Assembly: GCF_024594815.1 (NCBI RefSeq)
Contig: NZ_JANJOU010000029.1
Coordinates: 18,965-82,964, forward strand
DNA length: 64,000 nucleotides
Origin: Roseomonas populi
Lineage (GTDB): Bacteria > Pseudomonadota > Alphaproteobacteria > Acetobacterales > Acetobacteraceae
Reading direction: 5' to 3'
Shown piece after piece: positions 43,600 through 52,814 of this stretch. Numbering within the stretch: the stretch's first letter is position 1; every line of letters begins with the position of its first letter. Below the pieces are notes generated by a model. That model was not told the origin of the DNA. It worked only from the letters and a program-made list of their open reading frames with translations, and ran no database searches. A program made the translations under genes and the position numbers.

Positions 43600-44343
43600 T
43601 CAGGGAGCACCACCCTCGCGGAGAGGCCGCCCCAGCCGGGCGAGCCGGTCCGCCGGCGCGTCATCGTCCGGGAAGCGCGTGGCGCCCTGGATGAAGAGGC
43701 TGGCGTCCAGGATCTCCCGCCGCAGCGCCGCGGAGGCCGCTTCCCCGTCGCCGGTGCGCAGTGCCGCGAGGATCTCCTCGTGCCGGTGCCGCATCCCGCC
43801 CGAGGCGAGGGACACCCAGCGCAGTTGCCAGAAGATCGGCCCGCGCCGCAGCCAGAGCGTCTCGATCAACCCCAGCAGCATCGGCGCGTCCGCCGCGCGA
43901 TAGACCCTGAACAGGAAGTCGCGGTCGTGGCGGAGCACCGCCTCCGCATCTCCCCTGGATCGTGCATCGTCATGGGCCCCGATCAGTGCCCCGAGCTCGT
44001 CCAGTGCTGAGGGGACCAGCCGTGGTGCCGCCAGACGGATAGCAAGCGGTTCCAGCTCCGCGCGGACAGCGCTGAGCTCCACGAAGGCGGCGCGGGTGAG
44101 GTGCGGCACGATTGCCGTGCCGCTGGGTAGCAGCTCCAACGCCTTTTCCGCGGCCAGCCGCCGGAGCGCCGTGCGCGCGGGCATGCTGCTCATCCCCAGG
44201 GCGGCCGCGACGCGGCGGATTGAGAGGCGGTCGCCCGGCAGGAAGGTGCCGCTGCCCAGCGCCTCCCGCAGCCGGTGATAGGCGACCTCCTCCAGCGCCG
44301 GCCCGTCCTGGCCTTCCCTGACCGGTATCTCCGGGACGCCCAT
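43600..44343 (-). CDS. GntR family transcriptional regulator (FCD-type)
   Basis: About 247 residues from ATG 44343. The winged-helix N-terminus has EEVAYHRLREALGSGTFLPGDRLSIRRVAAALGMSSMPARTALRRLAAEKALEL cut as a GntR HTH. The all-helical FCD-like effector domain has HLTRAAFVELSAVRAELEPLA and HRHEEILAALRTGDGEAA. The frame is open to 44568, so ATGs at 44379 or 44397 are also possible. I prefer 44343 because GGGAG lies upstream and the palindrome GTGTGATCACAC falls in the leader rather than in coding sequence. It is divergent from an amino-acid-type binding protein gene, its probable target. The effector is unknown. Confidence 0.82.
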   Translation of the reverse strand: MGVPEIPVREGQDGPALEEVAYHRLREALGSGTFLPGDRLSIRRVAAALGMSSMPARTALRRLAAEKALELLPSGTAIVPHLTRAAFVELSAVRAELEPLAIRLAAPRLVPSALDELGALIGAHDDARSRGDAEAVLRHDRDFLFRVYRAADAPMLLGLIETLWLRRGPIFWQLRWVSLASGGMRHRHEEILAALRTGDGEAASAALRREILDASLFIQGATRFPDDDAPADRLARLGRPLREGGAP

Positions 44344-44344
44344 G

Positions 44345-44356
44345 GTGTGATCACAC
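44345..44356. promoter_or_regulatory. Candidate GntR operator, palindrome
   Basis: Perfect 12-bp palindrome GTGTGATCACAC just upstream of the chosen GntR start. Ten of its bases (GTGATCACAC) recur at 44561-44570 by the divergent gene. A shared palindrome between a regulator and its divergent neighbour is typical of GntR operators; the CRP-like core TGTGATCACA is an alternative reading. Confidence 0.45.
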
Positions 44357-44560
44357 TCCCGGGCAATCTGGCGTGGCATATGGCTTGCTTCAGTCATCTT
44401 GATTGACTGCAGCTTAGCACCCCAGCCATCGCCGGAATACCGCGAGCAGTCGCGTAGCAGCCTGACAATGCTCGCCCCATGGCCGTCGCCGGTCCCCCGA
44501 TCCGAGAGCATGACATACGTGACCTCCTGACAGAATTGCGATTGCAGATCGATTGATTCC

Positions 44561-44570
44561 GTGATCACAC
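44561..44570. promoter_or_regulatory. Second copy of GTGATCACAC near binding-protein gene
   Basis: Ten-base exact repeat of the element at 44347-44356, lying about 12-20 bases before the binding-protein start. It is a candidate second operator for the GntR regulator. Confidence 0.4.
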
Positions 44571-44581
44571 TTGCCGAGCTG

Positions 44582-45631
44582 ATGAAGGGCTTTGTCGTGA
44601 AGCAGCTCGGGCGAATTGTTCAGCTGGCCTGCCTCGGCCTCTCCATCGGTGCCGCCACCCTCGCCAGGCCCGCCTCAGCGGGCCCCACGCTGGATGCCGT
44701 GAAGCGCAACGGCTATGTGCGCTGCGGCGTCTCCACAGGCGTCGCCCATATGTCGGCGCCCGACAGCAACGGGCGCTGGAGCGGGTTCGACGTGGAGATC
44801 TGCCGCGCGATCGCGGTCGCCGTCCTCGGCGATGCCGAGCGGGTAAGGTTCATACCCACCACCGCGCAGAGCCGCTTCACCGCCCTGCAATCCGGAGAGG
44901 TGGACCTGCTGTCGCGCACCACCGCGCTCACCCTCGCGCGGGACAGCACCATGGGCCTCACGCAGACCGTCGCGCACTTCTTCACCGGGCAGGGCCTGCT
45001 GGTGCGCCGGCAGGCGGGGGTTGAACAGGCCCGGCAGTTGAACGGGGCGTCGGTCTGCACCACCCAGGGCTCCGTGAACGAGCGGACGCTGCAGGACTGG
45101 GCCCGCACCAACCGGATCGAGGTCAGGACCATCGCCTTCGATACGGCCCCGAGCGTCCTTGCGGCCTTCCTCGCCGGGCGGTGCGACGCGATCACGAACG
45201 ACATGATCAATCTCGCGGCCAACCGCCTGGCCGCCCCCGACCCGGAGGGCCTCCTCCTGCTTCCGGATGTCATCATGAAGGAGATGCACGGGGTGCTGGT
45301 GCGGAACGGCGACGCGGAATGGGCGACGCTCACGCGCTGGGCCGTCTTCGCGCTGATCCAGGCGGAGGAGTTCGGGATCACCCGCGCCAATGTGGAGGAG
45401 ATCCGCCGGACCAACCCCGATCCCAACGTGCAGCGCTTCCTCGGGCGCATCGACAACATCGGCGTCGGCTTCGGCCTCGACGCGGACTGGGCCTATCGGG
45501 TGATCCGCACCTTGGGCAACTACGGCGAGGTGTTCGAGCGCACCGCGGGCAGGGGAGGGCTGGGGATTGATCGCGGGCCCAACCGCCTGTGGTCGCAGGG
45601 CGGCCTTCTCATGTCCTGGCTCTGGCAGTGA
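44582..45631 (+). CDS. Amino-acid ABC transporter substrate-binding protein (AapJ/BztA-like)
   Basis: 349 residues from ATG 44582; a GTG at 44597 with AAGGG seven bases upstream is an equally good start. A signal peptide ends near ARPASA. The SBP_bac_3 domain has LDAVKRNGYVRCGVSTGVAHMSAPDSNGRWSGFDVEICRA-type features: VRCGVSTG, GFDVEICRAIA, FTALQSGEVDLLSRTTALT and FLAGRCDAITND, the AapJ/BztA pattern for general L-amino acids. No permease or ATPase genes follow, so it is an orphan binding protein. It is divergent from the GntR gene and probably regulated by it. Confidence 0.85.
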   Translation: MKGFVVKQLGRIVQLACLGLSIGAATLARPASAGPTLDAVKRNGYVRCGVSTGVAHMSAPDSNGRWSGFDVEICRAIAVAVLGDAERVRFIPTTAQSRFTALQSGEVDLLSRTTALTLARDSTMGLTQTVAHFFTGQGLLVRRQAGVEQARQLNGASVCTTQGSVNERTLQDWARTNRIEVRTIAFDTAPSVLAAFLAGRCDAITNDMINLAANRLAAPDPEGLLLLPDVIMKEMHGVLVRNGDAEWATLTRWAVFALIQAEEFGITRANVEEIRRTNPDPNVQRFLGRIDNIGVGFGLDADWAYRVIRTLGNYGEVFERTAGRGGLGIDRGPNRLWSQGGLLMSWLWQ

Positions 45632-45731
45632 TGGCACCACCCGCGACTCTCCGCCGCTTGGCCTCGCCCCTTCGATATGACGATACCCGGTCCGATGATG
45701 GCCGGGGCGTGACTTGCAGGAGTATCCGCCC

Positions 45732-47057
45732 ATGAGCGCCGCTGAAATGCTGCGGAACAGTGACCTGTCCTCCACCCTCGAAGAGGCGCGGGAGCGCTAT
45801 GTCGTTGCCCATCCGCAGAGCCGCGCCCTGCACGATGCCGCGCGGCAGGTCATGCCCGGCGGCAACACGCGCTCGGTGCTGTCCTACGGCCCTTTCCCAA
45901 TCGCGATGGAGCGCGGCGAGGACTGCCGGCTCTGGGACGTGGACGGGCACGGCTATCTCGACCTCTGCGGCGAATACACTGCCGGCCTGTTCGGCCATTC
46001 GGAGGGGCGCATCCACGCCGCCGTGCATGCGGCGATGGCGCGCGGCCTGAACCTGGCCGCCGTGAGCGCCGCGGAGGGCGAGCTGGCCGCGCTGATCTGC
46101 GGGCGCTTCCCGTCCATCGAACTCGTCCGCTTCACCAACAGCGGCACCGAGGGCAACCTGATGGCACTGACGGCCGCGCGGGCCTTCACCGGGCGCGATA
46201 CCATCATGGCCTTCCGCGGCGGCTATCATGGCGGCGTGCTGCTCTTCTCCATGAACGGCCCGGCGCCCGTGACGGTGCCCTTCCCCTTCGTCATGGCCGA
46301 TTACAACGACACCGAGGGCGCGGTCGCAGCGATCCGCGCCCATGCCGACCGACTGGCGGCGGTGATCGTGGAACCGATGCTGGGCAGCGGCGGCTGCATT
46401 CCCGCACGCCCGGAATTCCTTTCTGCCCTGCGCGAGGCGACGCAGGAGGTGGGCGCGCTGCTGATCTTCGACGAGGTGATGACCTCCCGCATGAGCGGGG
46501 GCGGGATGCAGCACCGCCTGGGCATCACGCCGGACATGACAACCCTCGGCAAGTACGTGGCCGGGGGCATGAGCTTCGGCGCCTTCGGTGGCCGGGCCGA
46601 TGTGATGGCGCTGTTCGACGGCAAGCTGCCCCATGCCGGCACCTTCAACAACAACGTGCTGTCCATGGCGGCCGGGCGTGTCGCGATGGGCGCCATCTTC
46701 ACGCCCGATGTGGCCGAGGCGCTGTTCGAGCGCGGGGAGGCCCTGCGCGCCGCGCTGAACGCGACCCTCGCCGAGGCCGGCACCGCCATGCATTTCAGCG
46801 GCATCGGCTCCATGGCCACGGCCCAGTTCCGCCCGGGGCCCATTGAGCGCCCCTATGTCCAGACCGAGCGGGAGGAGGCGCTGCGCGAGCTCTTCTTCCT
46901 CGATATGGCCGCGGCGGGCTTCTACCTGGCACGGCGCGGCATGGTGGCGCTCAGCCTTCCGGTGGCGCAGGCGGACCTGGATCGCTTCGTGGCCGCCGTG
47001 GCGGATTTCGCCCAGGCGCGCGGAGCGCTGCTGCCGCGCGCCGGCGAGGCGCCCTGA
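45732..47057 (+). CDS. Class III PLP-dependent aminotransferase (GSA aminomutase-like)
   Basis: 441 residues from ATG 45732, with AGGAG about 10 bases upstream. Fold-type I motifs: MPGGNTRSVLSYGPFP, LDLCGEYTAGLFGH, RFTNSGTEGNLMALTAARA, FRGGYHGG, LLIFDEVMTSR and the PLP lysine in TTLGKYVAGGMSFGAFGG. It resembles glutamate-1-semialdehyde 2,1-aminomutase-like proteins, but its catabolic neighbours (binding proteins, phosphotriesterase-family hydrolase) suggest an aminotransferase for an imported amino compound. Substrate not known. Confidence 0.85.
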   Translation: MSAAEMLRNSDLSSTLEEARERYVVAHPQSRALHDAARQVMPGGNTRSVLSYGPFPIAMERGEDCRLWDVDGHGYLDLCGEYTAGLFGHSEGRIHAAVHAAMARGLNLAAVSAAEGELAALICGRFPSIELVRFTNSGTEGNLMALTAARAFTGRDTIMAFRGGYHGGVLLFSMNGPAPVTVPFPFVMADYNDTEGAVAAIRAHADRLAAVIVEPMLGSGGCIPARPEFLSALREATQEVGALLIFDEVMTSRMSGGGMQHRLGITPDMTTLGKYVAGGMSFGAFGGRADVMALFDGKLPHAGTFNNNVLSMAAGRVAMGAIFTPDVAEALFERGEALRAALNATLAEAGTAMHFSGIGSMATAQFRPGPIERPYVQTEREEALRELFFLDMAAAGFYLARRGMVALSLPVAQADLDRFVAAVADFAQARGALLPRAGEAP

Positions 47058-47129
47058 ACCGCGCCATCGCAGCGGCTTTCCCCCGGGCCCCGGTGCCCGG
47101 GCTGTTGGACGACAGTGGGGAGATCACCG

Positions 47130-48719
47130 ATGCATCGCCGACGCTTCATCGCAACCGGGGCCGGGCTGGTCGCTGCGGCGCGGATGCCGCCCGCCCTGGC
47201 GCAGCGTCGGGATCCGCGCGTCCTGCGCTTCGTCCCGCAGGCCAACCTGACGGCGCTGGACCCGGTCTGGACCACCGCCTCCATCACCCAGACCCACGGC
47301 TACACCGTGTTCGACACGCTCTTCGGCATCGACGATGCGGGCAAGGTGCGGCCACAGATGGCGGAAGGGCACGGCGTGTCCGACGATGGCCGCGCCTGGA
47401 CCATCCGGCTGCGCGATGGCCTGCGCTGGCACGACGGGCAGCCCGTGCTGGCGCGGGACTGCGCGGCGAGCCTGGAGCGGTGGGCGAAGCGCGACGTGTT
47501 CGGGGGCTCCTTCGCCCCCTTGCTGGAGAGCATGGGCGCGGCGGATGACCGCACCATCCGCATCGCCCTGCGCTCTCCCTTTCCGCTGCTGCTGAGCGCC
47601 ATCGCCAAGACCGCGGCGGTTTCGGCCTTCATGATGCCAGAGCGCCTCGCCCGCACCGATCCGTTCCGGCAGGTGCCGGAAATGGTCGGCTCCGGCCCCT
47701 ATCGCTTCGTGGCGGACGAGTACAATTCCGGCTCCCGCGTGGTGTACCGGAAGTTCGACGGCTACGTGCCCCGGCAGGAGCCCGCCGAGAACACCGCCGG
47801 CGGCAAGATCGCGCATTTCGAGCGCATCGAGTGGAGCGTGATGCCGGACAGCGCGACCGCCGCCGCGGCGCTGCAGGCCGGCGAGGTGGACTGGTGGGAT
47901 CAGGTGAACCCGGACCTCACGCCCCTGCTGCGGCGCGGCCGCGGCGTCACCGTCGCCGTGAACGACCCGACCGGCTATATCGGGACGCTGCGTTTCAACC
48001 ATCTCCAGCCGCCCTTCAACAATACCGGAATCCGCCGGGCGGTCCTCTACGCGGCGAACCAGGACGATTACCTGCGCGCCATCACCGGCAACGATCCCGA
48101 GATCTTCTCGGAATGCCATTCCGTCTGGCCCTGCGGCACGCCCTACGGGCGGGAGACGCTGCCGGCCGAGTTGCGCGGGCCAGCGGACCTGAACCGTGCC
48201 AAGGCCATGCTGCGCGAGGCGGGCTACCGTGGCGAGAAGGTGGTGATCATCAATCCCAGCGACCTTCCGAGCATCGGGCCCTTCGGCCTCGTCACCGCCG
48301 ACCTGCTGAAGAAGCTGGAGATGAACGTGGAGCTGGTGGAGACGGACTGGGGCTCCGTGATCCAGCGCCGCGCGAGCCGCGAGCCGGTGGAGCGGGGCGG
48401 CTGGAGCATCTTTCACACCTGGTGGCCCAGCCCCAGCATCCTCAACCCGGCCATCACCCCGATCCTGCGCGGGCAGGGCGCCAATGGGTGGTTCGGCTGG
48501 TACTCCAACCCGCGCGTGGAGGCACTTTCGGCGGAGTGGCTGACGGCCTCGGACGAGGCGGAGCAGGCGCGGCTGGCCGAGGAGATCCAGCAGGAGAGCT
48601 TCCGCGAGGTGCCGGTGGTTCCACTGGGCCGCTACTTCATTCGCACTGCCTACCGCACCGGCCTGACCGGCTTCCTGAAGACCGCGTCCAGCTATCCCTG
48701 GAACGTGCGCTGGGCCTGA
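47130..48719 (+). CDS. Family-5 ABC substrate-binding protein (peptide/nickel type)
   Basis: 529 residues from ATG 47130. The N-terminus MHRRRFIATGAGLVAAARMPPALAQ is a Tat-like export signal. The SBP_bac_5 domain shows LRFVPQANLTALDPVWTTA, YTVFDTLFGID, WTIRLRDGLRWHDGQPVLARD and GSGPYRFVADEYN. These periplasmic proteins deliver peptides, opines or other solutes to Opp/Dpp-type permeases; none is encoded nearby. It lies between the aminotransferase and the phosphotriesterase-family hydrolase genes, spaced 30-70 bases, so probably in one operon. Confidence 0.87.
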   Translation: MHRRRFIATGAGLVAAARMPPALAQRRDPRVLRFVPQANLTALDPVWTTASITQTHGYTVFDTLFGIDDAGKVRPQMAEGHGVSDDGRAWTIRLRDGLRWHDGQPVLARDCAASLERWAKRDVFGGSFAPLLESMGAADDRTIRIALRSPFPLLLSAIAKTAAVSAFMMPERLARTDPFRQVPEMVGSGPYRFVADEYNSGSRVVYRKFDGYVPRQEPAENTAGGKIAHFERIEWSVMPDSATAAAALQAGEVDWWDQVNPDLTPLLRRGRGVTVAVNDPTGYIGTLRFNHLQPPFNNTGIRRAVLYAANQDDYLRAITGNDPEIFSECHSVWPCGTPYGRETLPAELRGPADLNRAKAMLREAGYRGEKVVIINPSDLPSIGPFGLVTADLLKKLEMNVELVETDWGSVIQRRASREPVERGGWSIFHTWWPSPSILNPAITPILRGQGANGWFGWYSNPRVEALSAEWLTASDEAEQARLAEEIQQESFREVPVVPLGRYFIRTAYRTGLTGFLKTASSYPWNVRWA

Positions 48720-48752
48720 TTCCCTGGACCTGAACCCCGAGGAGACGACGCG

Positions 48753-49793
48753 ATGCGCCTGACGCGAGACGAGATGCGGGGCAAGGCCCAGACGGTGCTG
48801 GGCCTGGTGGACCCGGCCGAACTGGGCCCGACCCTGATGCACGAGCACCTGATCTGGGACATCACGCATCCCGCCAAGCGCGACCCGGCCTCCAGGGGCG
48901 GGCCTTCGCCGGGGCAGTACTGGGACCTGCTGAACAGCCACGTCGCCGATATCCGCAACACAACGCAGCGCGACCGCGCCATGGCCAGCCGCGCCACGGC
49001 GGAGATGGTGGAGGCCGGCGGCAAGACGGTGGTGGAGCTGACCATCGGCGGGCTGGTGCCTGACCCCGAGGGGCTGGCGCAGGTCGCGCGGGAGACCGGC
49101 GCGCACATCGTCATGGGCTGCGGCCACTACGTCCACGACTACCAGGACCCGGCCAACCACGACCGCACGGTGGACAGCTTCGCCCAGGAGATGATCGACC
49201 AGGTGCAGCAGGGGGCCTGGGGCACCGGGGTACGCGCCGGCATCGTCGGCGAGATCGGCTGCCAATGGCCCTGGACGGATCTGGAGAAGCGCGTCCTAGC
49301 GGGGGCCGTCGTTGCCCAGCAGGAGACCGGCGCCGCGCTCACCATCCATCCGGCGCGGCACGAGGACCATCCCTGGATGCTGGTGGAGTTCCTGCGCGCC
49401 CATGGCGCCGACATGAGCCGCACCATCATCGACCATATCGACCGCACGATCTTCGACGATGACCGCCTGTTCCGCCTGGCGGATGCCGGGGTGATCCTGG
49501 AATGGGACCTCTTCGGCCAGGAGAACACCTACTACGCCCATTCCGACATCGACATGCCGAATGACGGCATGCGGCTCCGCACCATCCGCCGCGTGATCGA
49601 GCGGGGGCACCTGGACCAGGTCGTGATCAGCCACGACATCTGCCACACCATCCAGTTCAGCGAATTCGGCGGCCACGGCTACGCCCATATTCAGAGGAAG
49701 GTCCTGCCGCACATGCGCAAGCGGGGCTATTCCGAGGCAGAGATCGACGCGATCATGGTCGGAAATCCGCGCCGCCTGCTGACCTTCATCTGA
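48753..49793 (+). CDS. Phosphotriesterase-family metal-dependent hydrolase
   Basis: 346 residues, TIM-barrel amidohydrolase. Metal motifs: LMHEHLIWD (HxH), the bridging acidic residue in GIVGEIG, HPARHED, IIDHID and the final SHDIC. True phosphotriesterases bridge the two metals with a carboxylated Lys; here the equivalent is Glu, as in E. coli PHP-type proteins. Most such enzymes hydrolyse lactones or esters rather than organophosphates. GAGGAG lies upstream of the ATG. It follows an orphan binding-protein gene, so it may open a lactone or ester in the imported compound. Confidence 0.84.
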   Translation: MRLTRDEMRGKAQTVLGLVDPAELGPTLMHEHLIWDITHPAKRDPASRGGPSPGQYWDLLNSHVADIRNTTQRDRAMASRATAEMVEAGGKTVVELTIGGLVPDPEGLAQVARETGAHIVMGCGHYVHDYQDPANHDRTVDSFAQEMIDQVQQGAWGTGVRAGIVGEIGCQWPWTDLEKRVLAGAVVAQQETGAALTIHPARHEDHPWMLVEFLRAHGADMSRTIIDHIDRTIFDDDRLFRLADAGVILEWDLFGQENTYYAHSDIDMPNDGMRLRTIRRVIERGHLDQVVISHDICHTIQFSEFGGHGYAHIQRKVLPHMRKRGYSEAEIDAIMVGNPRRLLTFI

Positions 49794-49803
49794 GCTGGGC
49801 ACA

Positions 49804-50682
49804 TCACGGAAGCGGCGCTTCGGCGCCTTCCGGCGCCGCTTCCCGCAGGAGCCATCCGGTGAAGGCATCCACGGCCGGGCGGGCGGTGCCGCCGGGGCGG
49901 ATGAGCCAGTAATGGTCCCCGGCCGGGATGACGTCGGGCGCCAGGCGCCGCAGGGCGCGGCGACGCAGCTCTCGCTCGACGAAGGAGGGGGAGCAGACGA
50001 CCGCGCCCATGCCCTCCAGCGCCGCCTGGATCGCGAGGGTGGTGCTCTCGAAGACCAGCGGCGGTGCGCCGGGCTCCAGCCCATGGGCGGCCTGCCACTG
50101 GGCCCAGTCGTTCGGCCGGATGCGGCTGGCGAGGAGGCGCATGGCGGAGAGGGGCTGGGCCCGCGCCAGGGCCGGCGTGGCAAAGGGGGTGAGCAGCACA
50201 GGCTGCAGCCGGATGGCGCCGGGCACGGGCGGGTGGTCGGCCGGGGCGGTGCGGACGGCGACGTCGGCCGGCGCCTCCGCAATGGCCCGTGCGTCGGTGG
50301 AGGTGGAGACTTCCACCTCAAGCCCGGGATGCTCGGCGCGGAAATGCGGAATGCGCGGGATCAGCCAGCGCAGGGCCCAGGTGGTGTAGGCCAGCACGCG
50401 GATCGGCCGCGCCTGGCCGGGCAGGGCCGCGGTGGCGGCGCGGATGCGGGCGAAGGCCTCGGACAGGGCGCTGGCATAGGCTGCGCCGGCCTCGGTGGGG
50501 CGGACGAGGTTGGCGCCCCGGCGCAGCAACGGCTCGCCCAGCCGTGCCTCCAGCTCCCGCAGGCGCTTGCTGATGGCGGGCTGGGTGACGTTCAGCCGGG
50601 CCGCGGCCGCGCTGAGGCTGCCGGTTTCGGCCACCAGCACAAAGGCACGGAGGGAAGCGAGGGGGGGCAGGTCATCCGCCAT
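49804..50682 (-). CDS. LysR family transcriptional regulator
   Basis: 292 residues from ATG 50682. The N-terminal helix-turn-helix is PPLASLRAFVLVAETGSLSAAAARLNVTQPAISKRLRELEARLG in outline (GSLSAAAARL, TQPAISKRL). The periplasmic-binding-like effector domain follows (RVLAYTTWALRWLIPRIPHFRAEHPG) in the GcvA/AmpR style. It is divergent from the Bug-type binding-protein operon across 159 bases and probably controls it. The long open frame upstream on this strand is not coding. Confidence 0.88.
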   Translation of the reverse strand: MADDLPPLASLRAFVLVAETGSLSAAAARLNVTQPAISKRLRELEARLGEPLLRRGANLVRPTEAGAAYASALSEAFARIRAATAALPGQARPIRVLAYTTWALRWLIPRIPHFRAEHPGLEVEVSTSTDARAIAEAPADVAVRTAPADHPPVPGAIRLQPVLLTPFATPALARAQPLSAMRLLASRIRPNDWAQWQAAHGLEPGAPPLVFESTTLAIQAALEGMGAVVCSPSFVERELRRRALRRLAPDVIPAGDHYWLIRPGGTARPAVDAFTGWLLREAAPEGAEAPLP

Positions 50683-50692
50683 GCGCCAGCAT

Positions 50693-50703
50693 AACCCGGG
50701 GTT
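50693..50703. promoter_or_regulatory. LysR-type box between regulator and Bug operon
   Basis: Inverted repeat AACCC-G-GGGTT within the sequence ATAACCCGGGGTTGGGG, just upstream of the LysR start. Spacing and location suit a LysR-type operator of the T-N11-A kind; the binding is inferred. Confidence 0.35.
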
Positions 50704-50841
50704 GGGGTAGGGCAAGCTTTCCTCCCTGGCCGGGCCGGGGCAACGGGCGCATCCTGGGCTTCCCCGGGGCATCCGGAGCCGCCGGTCCGTTCGCCGGCAG
50801 GGAGAAGCCGGGCCAATCCCCGGGGCCAGGAGGAAACGCCC

Positions 50842-51834
50842 ATGCGCCGCCGCGCCGCCCTCATGCTGCCTGCCCTGGCCCTGCCCGGCCTTGTTCTGCC
50901 AGCACTGGTCCGCCCCGCCCGGGCGCAGGAGCGCTACCCCGACCGCCCGATCCGCCTCATCATCCCCTTCGCCACCGGCGGCAGCAACGACGTGGTGGGA
51001 CGGCTGGTGGCCGAGGGGATGGGGCAGCGCCTCGGCCAGACCTTCGTGGTGGAGAACCGCGGGGGCGCGGGCGGGCTGATCGGCAACGACCTTGTCGCGA
51101 AGAGCAAGCCTGAGGGCTACGACCTGCTTCTCGCGGGCAGCGGCAGCTTCCTCATCAGCAGCCTCGTGCAGCAGCGCGTGCCCTATGACGTGCTGAAGGA
51201 TTTCACCCCGGTCGGCTTCATCGGGCAGGCGCCGAACGTCATCTGCCTCAACCCCTCCGTTCCCGCGCGGACGCTGAAGGAGTTGCAGGAGGTGGCGAAG
51301 AAGGCCAACCCGCCGCTCACCTACGGCTCGCCGGGCGTGGGAACCACGGGGCACGCCCTGCCCGCGATGATCGCCCTCACACTCGGCATCGAGATGGAGC
51401 ACGTGCCCTATCGCGGCACGGGCCCGGCGCTGACCGACGTGCTGGCCGGGCGATTGAGCATGATCACCAATGCCCTGGCGCCGCTGAAGCCGCATATCGA
51501 ATCCGGCGCGCTGCGCGCCATCGGGATCGCGGCGACGAAGCGCTCGCCTGTGATGCCGAACATTCCGACGACGGGGGAGCAGGGCTTCCCGGGGATCCTC
51601 TCCTCCACCTGGTACGGCATCGTCGGGCCGAAGGACATGCCGCCGGACCGGGTGGCGAAGCTGCACGCCGCGCTGAACGCGACCCTGGCCGATCCCGAGA
51701 CGGGCAGGCGCCTGCTGGACGAGGGCGTGGAGGTGGAGGCGAGCGATACGCCCGCCGCCTACGGCCGCTTCCTGGCCGAGGACCGGGCGCGCTGGGCGGA
51801 TGTCGTGCGCCGCGCGCAGATCAGGGTGGAGTGA
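50842..51834 (+). CDS. Bug-type (TctC) tripartite tricarboxylate substrate-binding protein
   Basis: 330 residues. Signal peptide ends near RPARAQ. The Bug family pattern follows: YPDRPIRLIIPFATGGSNDVVGR, VVENRGGAGGLIGNDLVAKSKPEGYDLL, NPPLTYGSPGVGTTGHALPAMI and MEHVPYRGTGPALTDVLAGR. Such proteins bind small carboxylates, often without a nearby TctAB permease, as here. AGGAGG precedes the ATG. First gene of an operon leading to a hydroxyacid dehydrogenase, crotonase and acyl-CoA synthetase, so the ligand is probably a carboxylic acid. Confidence 0.9.
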   Translation: MRRRAALMLPALALPGLVLPALVRPARAQERYPDRPIRLIIPFATGGSNDVVGRLVAEGMGQRLGQTFVVENRGGAGGLIGNDLVAKSKPEGYDLLLAGSGSFLISSLVQQRVPYDVLKDFTPVGFIGQAPNVICLNPSVPARTLKELQEVAKKANPPLTYGSPGVGTTGHALPAMIALTLGIEMEHVPYRGTGPALTDVLAGRLSMITNALAPLKPHIESGALRAIGIAATKRSPVMPNIPTTGEQGFPGILSSTWYGIVGPKDMPPDRVAKLHAALNATLADPETGRRLLDEGVEVEASDTPAAYGRFLAEDRARWADVVRRAQIRVE

Positions 51835-51839
51835 CCCCC

Positions 51840-52805
51840 ATGGCGCTGCGCCGGATCGCGGTGCTGGACGATTTCGGCGGCGCCGCGCCGGGCGCGGCCG
51901 ACTGGTCCGGCCTGCCCGTGACCTTCTTCACCGACCATGTGTTCGACGAGGCCGCGCTGGCGGAGCGGCTGGCGGGGTACGACGCCGTGGTGCTGATCCG
52001 CGAGCGCACGCCCTTTCCCGCCTCGCTCATTGCGCGCCTGCCGGATCTGCGGCTGGTGGTGACCACCGGCGCGAAGAACCGCACGCTGGATCTGGGGGTC
52101 CTGGCGGCACGCGGCATCGCCGCTTGCGGCACGCGCTCCCTGGAAGCGCCGACGGTCGAGATGACCTGGGCGCTGATCCTCTCCCTCGCGCGGCGCGTGC
52201 CGTTCGAGGACGCGGCCCTGCGCGCGGGGCACTGGCAGACTGGGCCGGGGCGCAGCCTGCAGGGCGCGACGCTCGGCGTGGTGGGGCTGGGCAAGCTCGG
52301 CCGGCAGGTGGCCGCGCTGGGCCGCGCCTTCGGCATGGAGGTGATCGCCTGGAGCGCCAATCTGACGGAGGAGGCCGCCGCCGCCGCGGGCGCGCGCCGC
52401 GTGGAGAAGGACGCGCTGTTCCGCGCGGCCGATATCGTGACGCTGCACCTCGTGCTGGGCGATCGGTCCCGCAACACGGTGGGCACGGCGGAACTGGCGG
52501 CGATGAAGCCGGGGGCGCTGCTGGTGAACACGGCGCGGGCGGGGCTGGTGGACCAGGCGGCGCTGATCGCCGCGCTGGAATCCGGCCATCTCGGCGGTGC
52601 CGCCATCGACGTCCACGAGATCGAGCCCATGCCGCCGGGCCATCCGCTCCTGGGTGCGCCGCGCACCATCCTCACGCCGCATCTCGGCTACGTCACGGCC
52701 GAGAACTACCGCCTGTACTTCGAGGGCGTGACGGAGGCGCTGCACGCCTTCAACGCCGGCCGGCCACTGCCGAACCCGCTGACCCCGCAACCGCAAGCCG
52801 CCTGA
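51840..52805 (+). CDS. D-isomer-specific 2-hydroxyacid dehydrogenase
   Basis: 321 residues from ATG 51840 (a GTG at 51831 overlapping the previous stop is also possible). The NAD-binding domain has LGVVGLGKLGRQVAALGRAFGMEVIAWS. Catalytic residues are visible as Arg in NTARAGLVD, Glu in IDVHEIEPMPP, and His in LTPHLGYVT. It would oxidise a D-2-hydroxyacid or reduce the 2-oxoacid. Five bases separate it from the Bug gene and nine from the crotonase gene, indicating co-transcription. Confidence 0.87.
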   Translation: MALRRIAVLDDFGGAAPGAADWSGLPVTFFTDHVFDEAALAERLAGYDAVVLIRERTPFPASLIARLPDLRLVVTTGAKNRTLDLGVLAARGIAACGTRSLEAPTVEMTWALILSLARRVPFEDAALRAGHWQTGPGRSLQGATLGVVGLGKLGRQVAALGRAFGMEVIAWSANLTEEAAAAAGARRVEKDALFRAADIVTLHLVLGDRSRNTVGTAELAAMKPGALLVNTARAGLVDQAALIAALESGHLGGAAIDVHEIEPMPPGHPLLGAPRTILTPHLGYVTAENYRLYFEGVTEALHAFNAGRPLPNPLTPQPQAA

Positions 52806-52814
52806 GAGGGTGCG

